A stretch of DNA of 64,000 bases. Origin: Pseudomonas maioricensis (lineage in GTDB: Bacteria > Pseudomonadota > Gammaproteobacteria > Pseudomonadales > Pseudomonadaceae). The notes below the pieces were generated by a model. The model had not been told where the DNA came from. It worked only from the letters and a program-made list of their open reading frames with translations, and did not search any database. Within the stretch, counting starts at the first letter, position 1. Each line of letters starts with the position of its first letter. The DNA is taken from NCBI RefSeq assembly GCF_022790535.1, contig NZ_LOHG01000007.1, positions 1-64,000 on the forward strand. Direction: 5' to 3'. Positions 1 through 9,252 of the stretch are shown here, one piece after another. The position numbers and the translations under genes were made by a program.

Positions 1-228
1 CTCAAAAGTGAGGCGCTGTAAAAGCGCAACCGATAGTCGCCGTGACTGCGGTAACGGATATGCACACAAAAATAACTAATGGACGGTGTGTGGTCCACGG
101 CACTCCTCAATCCCACCCATCCCCCCATCTTTGCTAGAATCCGCCCCGCGCTGCACACCCTGCGCGTTTTTATTGAATTATTTTCTATCCGGTAGGCCCT
201 TTGCGAGGGTCGCCACCTGGAGATACAC
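1..228 (+). promoter_or_regulatory. Upstream region of trhO with extended -10 promoter candidate
   Basis: No coding sequence could be supported in these bases. A good extended -10 candidate, TG then CTAGAAT, lies at 132-140 (TAGAAT differs from TATAAT at one base), with no clear -35. It would start a transcript about 80 bases before trhO. The trhO ATG at 229 is preceded by a GGAG about 6 bases upstream. A GC-rich stretch followed by a T-run (about 148-175) could instead be the end of a preceding gene's transcript; this is not resolved. Confidence 0.4.
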
Positions 229-1194
229 ATGACACAACAGCCGATGAATCAGCCGATCGTCGTAGCGGCGCTATACAAATTCGTCACCCTCAGTGACTAC
301 GTCGAACTGCGCGAGCCGCTGCTGCAGGCGATGGTCGACAACGGCATCAAAGGCACCTTGCTGATCGCCGAAGAAGGCATCAACGGCACCGTTTCCGGCA
401 GCCGTGAAGGCATCGACGGGCTGCTCGCCTGGCTCAAAAACGACCCGCGCATGATCGACATCGATCACAAGGAATCGTACTGCGACGAACAGCCGTTCTA
501 CCGCACCAAGGTCAAACTGAAGAAAGAAATCGTCACCCTGGGCGTCGAAGGTGTGGACCCGAACAAGGCCGTTGGCACCTATGTCGATCCCAAAGACTGG
601 AACGCAATCATCAGCGATCCGGAAGTACTGGTGATCGATACCCGTAATGATTACGAAGTGTCCATCGGCACCTTTGAGGGCGCCATCGATCCCAAGACCA
701 CAACCTTTCGCGAGTTTCCCGAATACGTCAAAGAACACTTCAACCCCCAAGTGCACAAGAAAGTTGCGATGTTTTGCACTGGAGGCATTCGTTGCGAGAA
801 GGCCTCCAGCTACATGCTTGGCGAAGGCTACGGCGAGGTGTTTCACCTCAAGGGCGGTATTCTCAAGTACCTCGAAGAAGTCCCGCAGGATGAAAGCCTG
901 TGGCGTGGCGAGTGTTTCGTGTTCGACAATCGGGTTACCGTCCGTCATGACCTGACCGAAGGCGACTACGATCAATGTCATGCGTGCCGCACCCCGATCA
1001 GCGCAGAAGACCGTGCCAGTGAGCACTACTCGGCCGGTATCAGTTGCCCGTATTGCTGGGACAGCCTGAGCGAGAAGACTCGCCGCAGCGCCATCGACCG
1101 GCAGAAGCAGATCGAACTGGCCAAAGCCCGTAACCAGCCACATCCGATTGGTCGCAATTATCGTTTAGAAGACCGCCAGCCAGACGAGGCCTGA
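229..1194 (+). CDS. trhO: tRNA uridine(34) hydroxylase TrhO (rhodanese-like, YceA family)
   Basis: Predicted cytoplasmic enzyme that hydroxylates wobble U34 to 5-hydroxyuridine in tRNA, an oxygen-dependent first step towards mo5U/cmo5U. The 321 residues fit the family: an N-terminal ferredoxin-like domain (about 10-100), a rhodanese domain (about 125-225) with the catalytic loop CTGGIRC (Cys183, second Cys189), and a C-terminal part with two CxxC pairs (CHAC, CPYC) that looks metal-binding. The ATG at 229 has a good Shine-Dalgarno. The DsbA-like gene starts 3 bases after its stop, so the two are probably co-transcribed. Family assignment is firm. Confidence 0.95.
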   Translation: MTQQPMNQPIVVAALYKFVTLSDYVELREPLLQAMVDNGIKGTLLIAEEGINGTVSGSREGIDGLLAWLKNDPRMIDIDHKESYCDEQPFYRTKVKLKKEIVTLGVEGVDPNKAVGTYVDPKDWNAIISDPEVLVIDTRNDYEVSIGTFEGAIDPKTTTFREFPEYVKEHFNPQVHKKVAMFCTGGIRCEKASSYMLGEGYGEVFHLKGGILKYLEEVPQDESLWRGECFVFDNRVTVRHDLTEGDYDQCHACRTPISAEDRASEHYSAGISCPYCWDSLSEKTRRSAIDRQKQIELAKARNQPHPIGRNYRLEDRQPDEA

Positions 1195-1197
1195 TCC

Positions 1198-1833
1198 ATG
1201 ACCACCCGCTTGCTTTATGTGATGGACCCTATGTGCTCCTGGTGCTGGGGGTTTGCTCCTGTGGCGCAAGCGCTGGTTCAACAGGCGCAGGCGAGTGGTG
1301 TGACCTTGCATCTGGTGATGGGTGGTTTGCGCACCGGCAGCGGGGCAGCGCTCGACCCCACCACCCGCCGGTACATTCTTGAGCATTGGCAAGCGGTGGA
1401 GAAAAGCACCGGGCAGACGTTTCGTTTTGAGGGCGCGTTGCCCGACGGTTTCGTCTATGACACCGAGCCCGCATGCCGGGCTATCGTCGCGGCGCGGCAT
1501 CTGGAGCCGGAGTTTGCCTGGAAGCTGGTGGGGTTGATCCAGAAGGCGTTCTACGTCGAGGGGCGTGACGTAACCCGTGCTGCGGTGCTGACGGAGCTTG
1601 CCGAGCAGGCTGGCTTGCCGCGTATCGAGTTCGCTGCAGCGTTCGACAGCGCCGAGCAACTGGCTGCCACTCAAGCAGACTTCGCTTGGGTACAGGATTT
1701 AGGCATTGCTGGTTTCCCGACCTTGCTGGCTGAACGCAATGGCCAGTTGGCGTTATTGACCAATGGCTATCAGCCGCTGGAAGTATTGGCCCCCTTGCTG
1801 GGCCGCTGGCTCGAGCGTGCTGCCAGTGCCTGA
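1198..1833 (+). CDS. DsbA-family (FrnE-like) thioredoxin-fold protein
   Basis: A 211-residue thioredoxin-fold oxidoreductase of the DsbA/FrnE group. The active-site motif CSWC is at residues 13-16, at the end of the first strand as expected, and a cis-proline loop (GFPT, about 176) is present. There is no signal peptide, so unlike DsbA itself it should act in the cytoplasm; its substrate is unknown. It sits between trhO and an ABC exporter and overlaps the start of the latter, which suggests one transcript. Related proteins are often annotated as 2-hydroxychromene-2-carboxylate isomerase-like, but the intact CxxC argues for redox chemistry. Confidence 0.85.
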   Translation: MTTRLLYVMDPMCSWCWGFAPVAQALVQQAQASGVTLHLVMGGLRTGSGAALDPTTRRYILEHWQAVEKSTGQTFRFEGALPDGFVYDTEPACRAIVAARHLEPEFAWKLVGLIQKAFYVEGRDVTRAAVLTELAEQAGLPRIEFAAAFDSAEQLAATQADFAWVQDLGIAGFPTLLAERNGQLALLTNGYQPLEVLAPLLGRWLERAASA

Positions 1834-3655
1834 GCCTCTCAAGAGCACCGCTGATCAGGACGACGCCTGTACCACGTTCAACCGTTTGAGCTGGGCGCAG
1901 ATCCGTCGTCTGGCTTCACGGCATAAAAAAGCGTTGTGGGTTGCCAATGGCGTGGCAGTGTTGGCCACGCTGTGCACCGTGCCGATTCCGTTGCTGCTGC
2001 CATTGCTGGTGGACGAAGTGTTGCTGGGCCACGGCGACAGCGCGTTGAAGTTCATGAATAACTTCCTGCCTGACAGCCTGCAGAAACCTGTCGGTTACAT
2101 CGCCTTGATGCTGCTATTTACCTTTGGCCTGCGCATTGGAGCGTTGGTGTTCAACGTGGTACAGGCCAAGCTGTTTGCCCGGCTCTCCAAAGATATTGTC
2201 TATCGCGTACGGGTTCGTCTGATCGAGCGCCTCAAGCGAATCTCTCTGGGGGAGTACGAAAGCCTGGGAGGCGGTACGGTCACCGCGCACCTGGTGACCG
2301 ATCTGGATACGCTGGATAAATTCATCGGCGATACCCTGAGTCGGTTTTTGGTTGCGATGCTGACGCTGACCGGTACCGCGTCGATTCTGATGTGGATGCA
2401 CTGGAAACTGGCCCTGCTGATCCTGTTGTTTAACCCGTTGGTGATCTACGCCACGGTGCAATTGGGCAAGCGGGTCAAGCACCTGAAAAAACAGGAAAAC
2501 GACAGCACTTCCCGTTTTACTCAAGCGTTGACCGAAACTCTGGATTCTATTCAGGAAGTTCGCGCAGGTAATCGGCAAGGGTATTTCCTGGGCCGACTTG
2601 GCGTACGCGCCCGGGAAGTCCGGGATTATGCGACCTCTTCACAGTGGAAAAGCGACGCGTCCAATCGCGCCAGTGGGCTGTTGTTCCAGTTCGGCATCGA
2701 TGTGTTCCGCGCTGCGGCCATGCTGACGGTGCTGTTTTCCGATCTCTCGATTGGCCATATGTTGGCGGTGTTCAGCTACCTGTGGTTCATGATTGGCCCG
2801 GTCGAGCAGTTGCTCAACCTGCAATACGCTTATTACGCGGCGGGTGGGGCACTGACCCGGATCAACGAACTGCTGGCACGTGCTGATGAGCCGCAGTATC
2901 CGGGCGGTGTCGATCCGTTCGCGGGGCAAAAAACCGTTGGGATTGAAGTCCGTGGTTTGAGCTTCGGTTATGGCGAGGAGAACATTCTCGATCAGTTGAA
3001 CCTGACGATTGCCCCGGGTGAAAAAATTGCCATCGTGGGTGCCAGTGGTGGCGGTAAGAGTACGCTGGTGCAATTGTTGTTGGGGCTCTACACGCCCCAA
3101 TCCGGCACGATCAGCTTCGGTGGTGCGAGCCAGCAGGAGATTGGTCTGGAGACTATTCGCGAGAACGTTGCGGTGGTGCTTCAGCACCCGGCGTTGTTCA
3201 ACGATACCGTCCGCGCAAATCTGGCCATGGGCCGCGAGCGCAGTGATGACGCGTGCTGGCGAGCGCTCGAAATCGCCCAGCTTGAACAGACCATTCGCGG
3301 GTTGCCGCACGGGCTCGACAGTGTTGTGGGGCGTTCGGGTGTGCGCTTGTCGGGGGGGCAGCGTCAGCGGCTGGCCATCGCTCGAATGGTGTTGGCTGAT
3401 CCGCGGGTCGTCATCCTCGACGAAGCCACCTCGGCACTCGATGCGGCGACCGAGTACAGCCTGCATCAAGCTTTGTCACGATTCCTCAGTGGGCGCACGA
3501 CGTTGATCATTGCTCACCGCCTATCTGCGGTAAAGCAGGCAGACAGGGTGCTGGTGTTCGACGGCGGGCGTATAGCCGAGCAGGGCGATCACCAGCAATT
3601 GATCGCTGAAGGCGGGCTCTACGCAAAACTCTACGGGCACCTGCAGCACATTTAA
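1817..3655 (+). CDS. ABC transporter, fused permease and ATPase (exporter type)
   Basis: Half-size ABC exporter, about 612 residues, acting as a homodimer in the inner membrane. A six-helix transmembrane domain occupies about residues 30-320. The nucleotide-binding domain follows, with Walker A GASGGGKST, signature LSGGQRQ, Walker B VVILDEATSALD and the H-loop IIAHRLS. The reading frame is open back to an ATG at 1763, but that part overlaps the DsbA-like gene. GTG at 1817 or 1826 is the more likely start, though neither has a strong ribosome site. The substrate is unknown; the closest groups export lipids, peptides or drugs. As I recall, this matches PA0860 next to rbdA. Confidence 0.9.
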   Translation: MLPVPEPLKSTADQDDACTTFNRLSWAQIRRLASRHKKALWVANGVAVLATLCTVPIPLLLPLLVDEVLLGHGDSALKFMNNFLPDSLQKPVGYIALMLLFTFGLRIGALVFNVVQAKLFARLSKDIVYRVRVRLIERLKRISLGEYESLGGGTVTAHLVTDLDTLDKFIGDTLSRFLVAMLTLTGTASILMWMHWKLALLILLFNPLVIYATVQLGKRVKHLKKQENDSTSRFTQALTETLDSIQEVRAGNRQGYFLGRLGVRAREVRDYATSSQWKSDASNRASGLLFQFGIDVFRAAAMLTVLFSDLSIGHMLAVFSYLWFMIGPVEQLLNLQYAYYAAGGALTRINELLARADEPQYPGGVDPFAGQKTVGIEVRGLSFGYGEENILDQLNLTIAPGEKIAIVGASGGGKSTLVQLLLGLYTPQSGTISFGGASQQEIGLETIRENVAVVLQHPALFNDTVRANLAMGRERSDDACWRALEIAQLEQTIRGLPHGLDSVVGRSGVRLSGGQRQRLAIARMVLADPRVVILDEATSALDAATEYSLHQALSRFLSGRTTLIIAHRLSAVKQADRVLVFDGGRIAEQGDHQQLIAEGGLYAKLYGHLQHI

Positions 3656-3917
3656 TTTCCATGACCACTTGCCAATAGCGCGTTTAGGGTCTTTCTTAAT
3701 AGTAAGTTCTCACAGCAGTAACAGCACTCGCTCATCTGATTCACACTCGCTTATCCATCTTTATGTGCACTGCCTCGCGATTCCACAATGCGGGGCGGTA
3801 GCGTGTTTCAAATTTGATAATTTGCACGACCGGTTTTATGGATTTGGCCTAGGCTCTGCTCAGGACGAAATAAACGCAGCTTGTTGAGCATCTGGCACCG
3901 CTTATGAAAGGGAACCC
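3656..3917. other. Intergenic region before rbdA
   Basis: 262 bases with no convincing gene; a 72-codon open frame here has low-complexity, unrecognisable content and no good ribosome site. The region presumably holds the rbdA promoter, but no clear -35/-10 pair was seen. Confidence 0.4.
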
Positions 3918-6383
3918 ATGAAGCAAACGCGGATCCTCGAAAAGCCCCGCCTGCTGGGCATCGTATGGCCATTTATCGCCGTTGCGCTGTTTCAGGCCCT
4001 GTTGGGCTGCGTCAGCCTTTACATGCTCTCGGCCGTACGCAGTTATGTCGGAGGCGAAAGCCTCTGGTCCAAGGGCCAGAAAGACGCCATCTATTATTTG
4101 AACCTCTATGCCAACGGGCACGACGAGATCAATTACCTGCGCTACGAACAGGCCATTTCCATCCCTAAAGGTGGACATACGTTGCGTATCGCGCTGGATA
4201 AACCCGTACCGGATATCGATACAGCGACGGAAGGTATTCTGCAGGGCGGTAATCATCCTGATGATGTGGCCGGGATTATCTGGCTGTACGTAAACTTTCG
4301 GGAATTTGGCTACATGAAAAAGGCTATCGACCAGTGGCGCCTGGGCGATGAGTACCTGATGCAGCTGGACGATGTCGCGCAGCGGATGCATGAGCAGATT
4401 TCATCGGGCGAAGCCACCAATGCCGACATCATTAACTGGCGGGGGCAGATCACAGCAATCAATGAGAGTGTCACGCCGGTAGCGCGTGCATTCAGTGATG
4501 CGCTGGGCGAAGGCTCAAGGGGAATCCTGCGGCTGTTGCTGATGATCAATCTGGCGACAGCGGTGGTGTTGATTATTCTCGCCTTGCTCAGAACTCACAA
4601 ATTGCTGGCTCAGCGCCATGCTTTTGCCGACGCTCTACAAGTGGAGAGAGAGCGCGCTCAGGTGACGCTGGAGTCCATCGGTGACGGGGTGATTACCACC
4701 GATGTTGAAGGTGCCATTGTTTACATGAACCCCGCTGCCGAAAATCTGACCCACTGGAAAAACGTCCAGGCCAGCGGGTTGCCGCTCGCTGCGCTGTTCA
4801 ATCTGCTGGACGAAAATGATCAGAAGGACAGCTCGACGCTCATTGAGCATATTCTGAGTGGCAAGCTCAGTGGTGGCAGTGAACATTCCAAGTTGATCCA
4901 GCGTCTGGACGGCAGCACCGTTTCAGTGGCACTTGTAGGTTCTCCGATTTTCACCGATGGCAAAGTCAGCGGCACAGTCCTGGTGCTGCACGACATGACG
5001 CAAGAGCGGCAATACATTGCCAATCTGTCCTGGCAGGCGACACATGATGCGCTCACCGGGCTGGCCAATCGGCGAGAATTCGAATATCGCCTGGAGCACG
5101 CGCTCAATGATCTGGCACGGCAACCCAGCAACCACTCGGTGATGTATCTGGACCTTGACCAATTCAAACTGGTCAATGACACCAGTGGTCATGCGGCAGG
5201 TGATGAGTTGTTGCGTCACATCTGCACGATATTGCAACAGGGCCTGCGGGAAGGCGACACGTTGGCCCGGTTAGGTGGGGATGAGTTCGGGATTTTACTG
5301 GAGCATTGTCCTCCAGACACTGCACAAATCATCGCAGAAAACCTGCGTCAGACGGTTCAGAGCCTGAACTTTGTCTGGAAGGGCAGGCCATTTCAAAGCA
5401 CGGTCAGCGTGGGGCTGGTGCATATTTCGCATGTTCCCACGACGCTTGAGGCATCGCTGCGTGCGGCGGACATGGCGTGTTATATGGCCAAGGAAAAAGG
5501 CCGTAATCGAGTGCAGGTCTACCACGCTGATGATTCTGAAGTGTCGTTGCGCTTTGGTGAAATGGCCTGGGTTCAGCGCTTGCACATGGCGCTGGATGAG
5601 AACCGGTTTTGTCTGTTTGCCCAGCAGATTGCGGCTATCGGTCATCACGGGGCAAATGACAGCGGGCATATAGAGATTTTGCTGCGCCTGCGCGATGAGA
5701 CGGGGCGCATGATCCTTCCAGAGAACTTCATCCCGGCCGCCGAGCGCTACGGCCTGATGACGTCGCTGGATCGCTGGGTGGTACGTAACGTCTTCAAAAT
5801 CATTGCGCAGTGTCAGGATGATGAAGGCTACAGCGGCCCTATGGTGGTCTGTGCGATCAATCTTTCCGGGGCGAGTATTGGCGATGAGGCCTTTCTCGAC
5901 TACCTGAAGCAGCAATTCAGTATCTTCGGTATCTCTCCGTCGCTGATTTGCTTCGAGATCACCGAAACCATTGCGATTGCCAATCTGGGCAGTGCAATTC
6001 ACTTCATCAACGAGCTGAAGGCTTTGGGCTGTCAGTTTTCCCTCGATGACTTCTGCGCTGGCATGTCTTCGTTTGCCTATCTCAAACATCTGCCGGTGGA
6101 TTACCTGAAGATCGATGGCAGTTTCGTCAAGGACATGCTCGATAACCCGATCAACCGTGCGATGGTGGAGGTGATCAATCACATTGGGCATGTCATGGGC
6201 AAACGTACGATCGCTGAATTTGTCGAGACACCACAGATCGAAATTGCTTTGCGCGAGATTGGAGTTGACTTCGCTCAGGGGTATCTGATTGAACGTCCTC
6301 AACTGTTTACGTGTGAAAGCCTTCACGCTCGTCCTTCAAGGGCAGCCCCACTTTTGTTCAGCACGCCAGGAACATTTCGCTAA
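3918..6383 (+). CDS. rbdA: Membrane PAS-GGDEF-EAL c-di-GMP enzyme, RbdA type
   Basis: An 821-residue inner-membrane signalling protein. Two transmembrane helices (about 12-37 and 199-222) flank a periplasmic sensor region. They are followed by a PAS domain (about 245-360), a GGDEF domain with intact LGGDEF at about 453-458, and an EAL domain (about 560-800). The EAL signature reads EIL in place of EAL. The other phosphodiesterase residues look present: the Asn of INLSG, the Glu of FEITET, the DD of LDDF, the Lys of LKIDGSF and the Gln after YLIERP. GGDEF motifs suggest cyclase capacity or GTP sensing. P. aeruginosa RbdA (PA0861), which promotes biofilm dispersal, has the same domain order and neighbours. 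An AGGG lies upstream of the ATG. Confidence 0.85.
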   Translation: MKQTRILEKPRLLGIVWPFIAVALFQALLGCVSLYMLSAVRSYVGGESLWSKGQKDAIYYLNLYANGHDEINYLRYEQAISIPKGGHTLRIALDKPVPDIDTATEGILQGGNHPDDVAGIIWLYVNFREFGYMKKAIDQWRLGDEYLMQLDDVAQRMHEQISSGEATNADIINWRGQITAINESVTPVARAFSDALGEGSRGILRLLLMINLATAVVLIILALLRTHKLLAQRHAFADALQVERERAQVTLESIGDGVITTDVEGAIVYMNPAAENLTHWKNVQASGLPLAALFNLLDENDQKDSSTLIEHILSGKLSGGSEHSKLIQRLDGSTVSVALVGSPIFTDGKVSGTVLVLHDMTQERQYIANLSWQATHDALTGLANRREFEYRLEHALNDLARQPSNHSVMYLDLDQFKLVNDTSGHAAGDELLRHICTILQQGLREGDTLARLGGDEFGILLEHCPPDTAQIIAENLRQTVQSLNFVWKGRPFQSTVSVGLVHISHVPTTLEASLRAADMACYMAKEKGRNRVQVYHADDSEVSLRFGEMAWVQRLHMALDENRFCLFAQQIAAIGHHGANDSGHIEILLRLRDETGRMILPENFIPAAERYGLMTSLDRWVVRNVFKIIAQCQDDEGYSGPMVVCAINLSGASIGDEAFLDYLKQQFSIFGISPSLICFEITETIAIANLGSAIHFINELKALGCQFSLDDFCAGMSSFAYLKHLPVDYLKIDGSFVKDMLDNPINRAMVEVINHIGHVMGKRTIAEFVETPQIEIALREIGVDFAQGYLIERPQLFTCESLHARPSRAAPLLFSTPGTFR

Positions 6384-6413
6384 GCCATTAACTTACTAAA
6401 AAGGAGTTACACA

Positions 6414-7199
6414 GTGATCGATACTTTCAGCAGGACCGGTCCGCTCATGGAAGCCAGCAGTTATCCGGCATGGGCACAGCAACTGATCAAAGATTGCAGT
6501 TTCGCCAAATCCAGAGTCGTCGAGCATGAGCTGTATCAGCGCATGCGGGATGGGCGGTTGAGTCCAAAAATCATGCGCCAGTACTTGATTGGCGGTTGGC
6601 CGGTGGTCGAGCAGTTCGCCATTTACATGGCTAATAACCTGGCTAAAACCCGGTTTGCCCGCCATCCCGGTGAAGACATGGCGCGACGCTGGTTGATGCG
6701 CAATATACGCGTAGAGCTCAACCATGCTGACTACTGGGTCCATTGGGCGGAGGCACACGGTGTCAGCCTTGATGATCTCAAGGCACAGCACGTGTCACCC
6801 GAATTGCATGCGCTCAGCCACTGGTGCTGGCACACCAGTTCGTCTGATTCACTGGTTGTAGGCATGGCGGCCACCAATTACGCCATTGAGGGGGCTACGG
6901 GTGAGTGGGCGGCGGTGGTCTGTTCGTCCGACGTGTACGCCGACGGCTTTCCCCAGGAGTCGCGCAAGCGCGCGATGAAGTGGCTGAAGATGCACGCCCA
7001 GTATGACGATGCGCATCCATGGGAAGCGCTGGAAATTATCTGCACCCTGGCGGGTAATAACCCCAGCGTGCAGTTGCAGACTGAGCTGCGGCAGGCCGTT
7101 ACCAAGAGCTACGACTACATGTATCTGTTTCTCGAGCATTGCATGCAGTTGGAAAAAGCCAAATCGGTTCGCACTCGCGTAGCTGAGCTGGAAACCTGA
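6414..7199 (+). CDS. TenA/PqqC-like (haem-oxygenase fold) protein
   Basis: 261-residue all-helical protein of the TenA_C/THI-4/PqqC superfamily, recognised from the long helices with the pattern RYLIGGWPVVEQF-like and a conserved His/Glu set (VELNHADYWVHW). Members include thiaminase II, PqqC and iron-dependent oxidases; which chemistry applies here cannot be read from the sequence. The GTG start at 6414 is supported by AAGGAG about 8 bases upstream. It follows rbdA by 30 bases and ends 3 bases from the convergent diguanylate cyclase. No thiamine or PQQ genes are nearby, so a role in those pathways is not supported by context. Confidence 0.7.
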   Translation: MIDTFSRTGPLMEASSYPAWAQQLIKDCSFAKSRVVEHELYQRMRDGRLSPKIMRQYLIGGWPVVEQFAIYMANNLAKTRFARHPGEDMARRWLMRNIRVELNHADYWVHWAEAHGVSLDDLKAQHVSPELHALSHWCWHTSSSDSLVVGMAATNYAIEGATGEWAAVVCSSDVYADGFPQESRKRAMKWLKMHAQYDDAHPWEALEIICTLAGNNPSVQLQTELRQAVTKSYDYMYLFLEHCMQLEKAKSVRTRVAELET

Positions 7200-7202
7200 T
7201 TT

Positions 7203-8135
7203 TTACCCGGCCATTGCCAGGCGATTGCGTCCTTGCCGTTTGGCGACGTACAGCGCGATATCGGCACGCCGCATGAGACTGTCCGCAGACTCTGCTGGCA
7301 ACAGCGTTGAGCAGCCAAGACTGATGGTCAGTTCCAGCGAGCTGTCCAGGCCTGGATGCAGCAGGCCGTGAGTCGATCGACGCAAGCGCTCACCCATCAA
7401 GCCCGCCGCGTCGCGATCAGTGTTGGAAAGCACAATCAGAAACTCCTCGCCACCGTAGCGAAAAATCCGGTCGATGTTTCTCAACTCGCTTTTGATCGCC
7501 TGGGCGACGGATTTGAGTACGTCGTCGCCTGTGGCGTGACCGTAGGTATCGTTGACTCGTTTGAAGTGATCAATGTCGAGCATCAGTATTGACAGCGGGT
7601 GTGAGTGGCGCCGGGCAAGCTCGATTTCGCGTGTCAGCGTCTGATCCATCGCAATGCGGTTGCCGGTATCTGTCAGCGGGTCGCGTAACGCACTTTGCAT
7701 CGCGGCCCGATAGAGCAGCGCGTTGCGCAGCGGGAACAGCATGCACGTCATGAGTGACTCCAACGCCGCGAATTCCTGCTCGTTGAAGCGTTTACTGCGT
7801 TCGAAAGTAAACAGTCCTACCGGTTCGCCGTCATTGCTCAGGTTGTAGCTGACACTGTGTGGGGCGTGTTCACCCAACTGCAAGTGCAGGTCACTTTCAG
7901 CGTATTGGTAGGTCAACCCATTGAGAGGTATCAGACGTTGAACACCCTGAAAAAACAGGGTCAGGATTCGTTCGGCTTCCAGGCTGGTCTGCAACTGCAG
8001 GTTCAGTTGCTGTGTCAGCTGTTCCAGATCGACGGGCGGCTGAACGGTCTCCTGAACCTGTCGCTGGTACATGCCCAGGCGTTTCAATTTAGCAGCGTCA
8101 AAATCGATGGCGTTAGACGGGGTAGGAGAAATCAT
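7203..8135 (-). CDS. Diguanylate cyclase, GAF-like sensor plus GGDEF
   Basis: 310-residue soluble diguanylate cyclase. A GAF-like N-terminal region (about 40-140) precedes a GGDEF domain (about 150-305) with the active-site signature YGGEEF, so c-di-GMP synthesis from two GTP is expected. The substrate-binding DxxFKxxND-type motif (DIDHFKRVND) is intact. No obvious inhibitory-site RxxD was located directly before the signature. There is no membrane segment. The ATG at 8135 has GAGG upstream. It corresponds in position and size to PA3177 as I recall it. It lies tail-to-tail with the TenA-like gene. Confidence 0.88.
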   Translation of the reverse strand: MISPTPSNAIDFDAAKLKRLGMYQRQVQETVQPPVDLEQLTQQLNLQLQTSLEAERILTLFFQGVQRLIPLNGLTYQYAESDLHLQLGEHAPHSVSYNLSNDGEPVGLFTFERSKRFNEQEFAALESLMTCMLFPLRNALLYRAAMQSALRDPLTDTGNRIAMDQTLTREIELARRHSHPLSILMLDIDHFKRVNDTYGHATGDDVLKSVAQAIKSELRNIDRIFRYGGEEFLIVLSNTDRDAAGLMGERLRRSTHGLLHPGLDSSLELTISLGCSTLLPAESADSLMRRADIALYVAKRQGRNRLAMAG

Positions 8136-8301
8136 GGCTTCATTCCTCAGCGTGCAGTGCTGGATTAGCTGAGTCAGAGCGAAAGTCGTGCCAGTCCTGA
8201 ATTTTTAATATAGGTCTTTAAATTCAAGAGCTTGGTGATTCTAGTCGGACGGATTTTGACTCTTGGTGACATAACCTTGACTTGTAGAACTCATTAGTCA
8301 C

Positions 8302-8330
8302 CCGCCAGCGACGGTTTTCTGTCGTGGCGG
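8302..8330 (-). terminator. Hairpin downstream of yciK
   Basis: Read on the minus strand, a stem CCGCCA-CGAC / GTCG-C-TGGCGG with one bulged base and an 8-base loop lies 16 bases after the yciK stop. No U-tract follows, so it may be a Rho-assisted or partial terminator or an RNA-stabilising structure. Confidence 0.4.
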
Positions 8331-8346
8331 ATGGTTAGCAGGTCGG

Positions 8347-9087
8347 TCACTGAGCGTTAAAGGCCTGGCCGTTGACGTCGCTGCTGTCCGGTCCCATCAG
8401 ATACAGGTACACCGGCATGATTTCTTCCGGGGTCGGATTGTTCAGCGGGTTCTCTGCGGGGTAAGCCTGCGCACGCATGCTGGTGCGCGTGCCGCCAGGA
8501 TTGATGCTGTTGGAGCGGACTGGAGCTACGGTATCGAGTTCGTCGGCAAGGGTTTGCATCAGGCCTTCGGTCGCAAATTTCGAGACCCCGTAGGCGCCCC
8601 AATAAGCGCGACCTTTGCGTCCAACACTGCTGGAAGTGAATACCACCGAGGCGTCCTGAGACAATTTGAGCAGCGGCAGTAACGCACTGGTCAGCATGAA
8701 CATCGCATTGACGTTGATGTGCATGACGCGCATGAAATTCTCGCCGGACAACTGCTCCAGTGGCGTGCGGGGACCGATGATCGAGGCATTGTGCAGCAGG
8801 CCGTCAAGTCGGCCGAACTCGTTTTCGATCATGGCTGCCAGTTCATCGTATTGATGGGGCTGGGCCGTTTCCAGATTAAAGGGGATAACGGCAGGCTTGG
8901 CATGGCCAGCGGCTTCGATTTCGTCGTACACCTGAGTCAGGTTAGCTTCGGTTTTGCCCAGAAGCAGTACAGTCGCGCCATGTGCCGCGTAGGTTTTCGC
9001 AGCCGCAGCACCAATGCCGCGTCCTGCGCCGGTGACCAGAATGACCCGGCCAGTGAGCAGGTCGGGGCGAGGGGAGTAATCAAACAT
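8347..9087 (-). CDS. yciK: YciK-family short-chain oxidoreductase
   Basis: 246-residue classical short-chain dehydrogenase. The Rossmann motif TGAGRGIG is at about residues 19-26, the NAG-type motif reads HNAS, and the catalytic Ser and YxxxK (YGVSK) follow. E. coli YciK is the nearest described relative and its physiological substrate is unknown. It is the last gene of the minus-strand set mtaD-ubiG-mupP-yciK; a 165-base gap carrying a REP doublet separates it from mupP, so it may have partly separate expression. Confidence 0.88.
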   Translation of the reverse strand: MFDYSPRPDLLTGRVILVTGAGRGIGAAAAKTYAAHGATVLLLGKTEANLTQVYDEIEAAGHAKPAVIPFNLETAQPHQYDELAAMIENEFGRLDGLLHNASIIGPRTPLEQLSGENFMRVMHINVNAMFMLTSALLPLLKLSQDASVVFTSSSVGRKGRAYWGAYGVSKFATEGLMQTLADELDTVAPVRSNSINPGGTRTSMRAQAYPAENPLNNPTPEEIMPVYLYLMGPDSSDVNGQAFNAQ

Positions 9088-9128
9088 GGGTTACCTCTTG
9101 AAACCGGGTTGTCGGCCTGCGCAAATCC

Positions 9129-9220
9129 CTGTGGGAGCCGGGCTCGCCTGCGATAAGGGCGCCGCAGACATGAAGTCAATTGCGTCCAGCTTTATCGCGG
9201 GCAATTCCCGGCTCCCACAG
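9129..9220. repeat. REP doublet (REPIN), family 1
   Basis: Imperfect inverted repeat of about 92 bp between mupP and yciK. The left arm (9129-9157) begins CTGTGGGAGCCGGG and the right arm (9191-9220) ends with its exact complement; inner parts match with a few changes (CGATAA / TTATCG). It is the typical intergenic REP pair of Pseudomonas, probably moved by a RAYT transposase elsewhere in the genome. Confidence 0.8.
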
Positions 9221-9252
9221 GTCCGGGCTTTGCATGCAGTTCTGAAGTGCCT

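Noticed and set aside
3669-3887. 72-codon frame before rbdA
   Set aside because: Ser/His-rich start, no ribosome site, no recognisable content; treated as intergenic.
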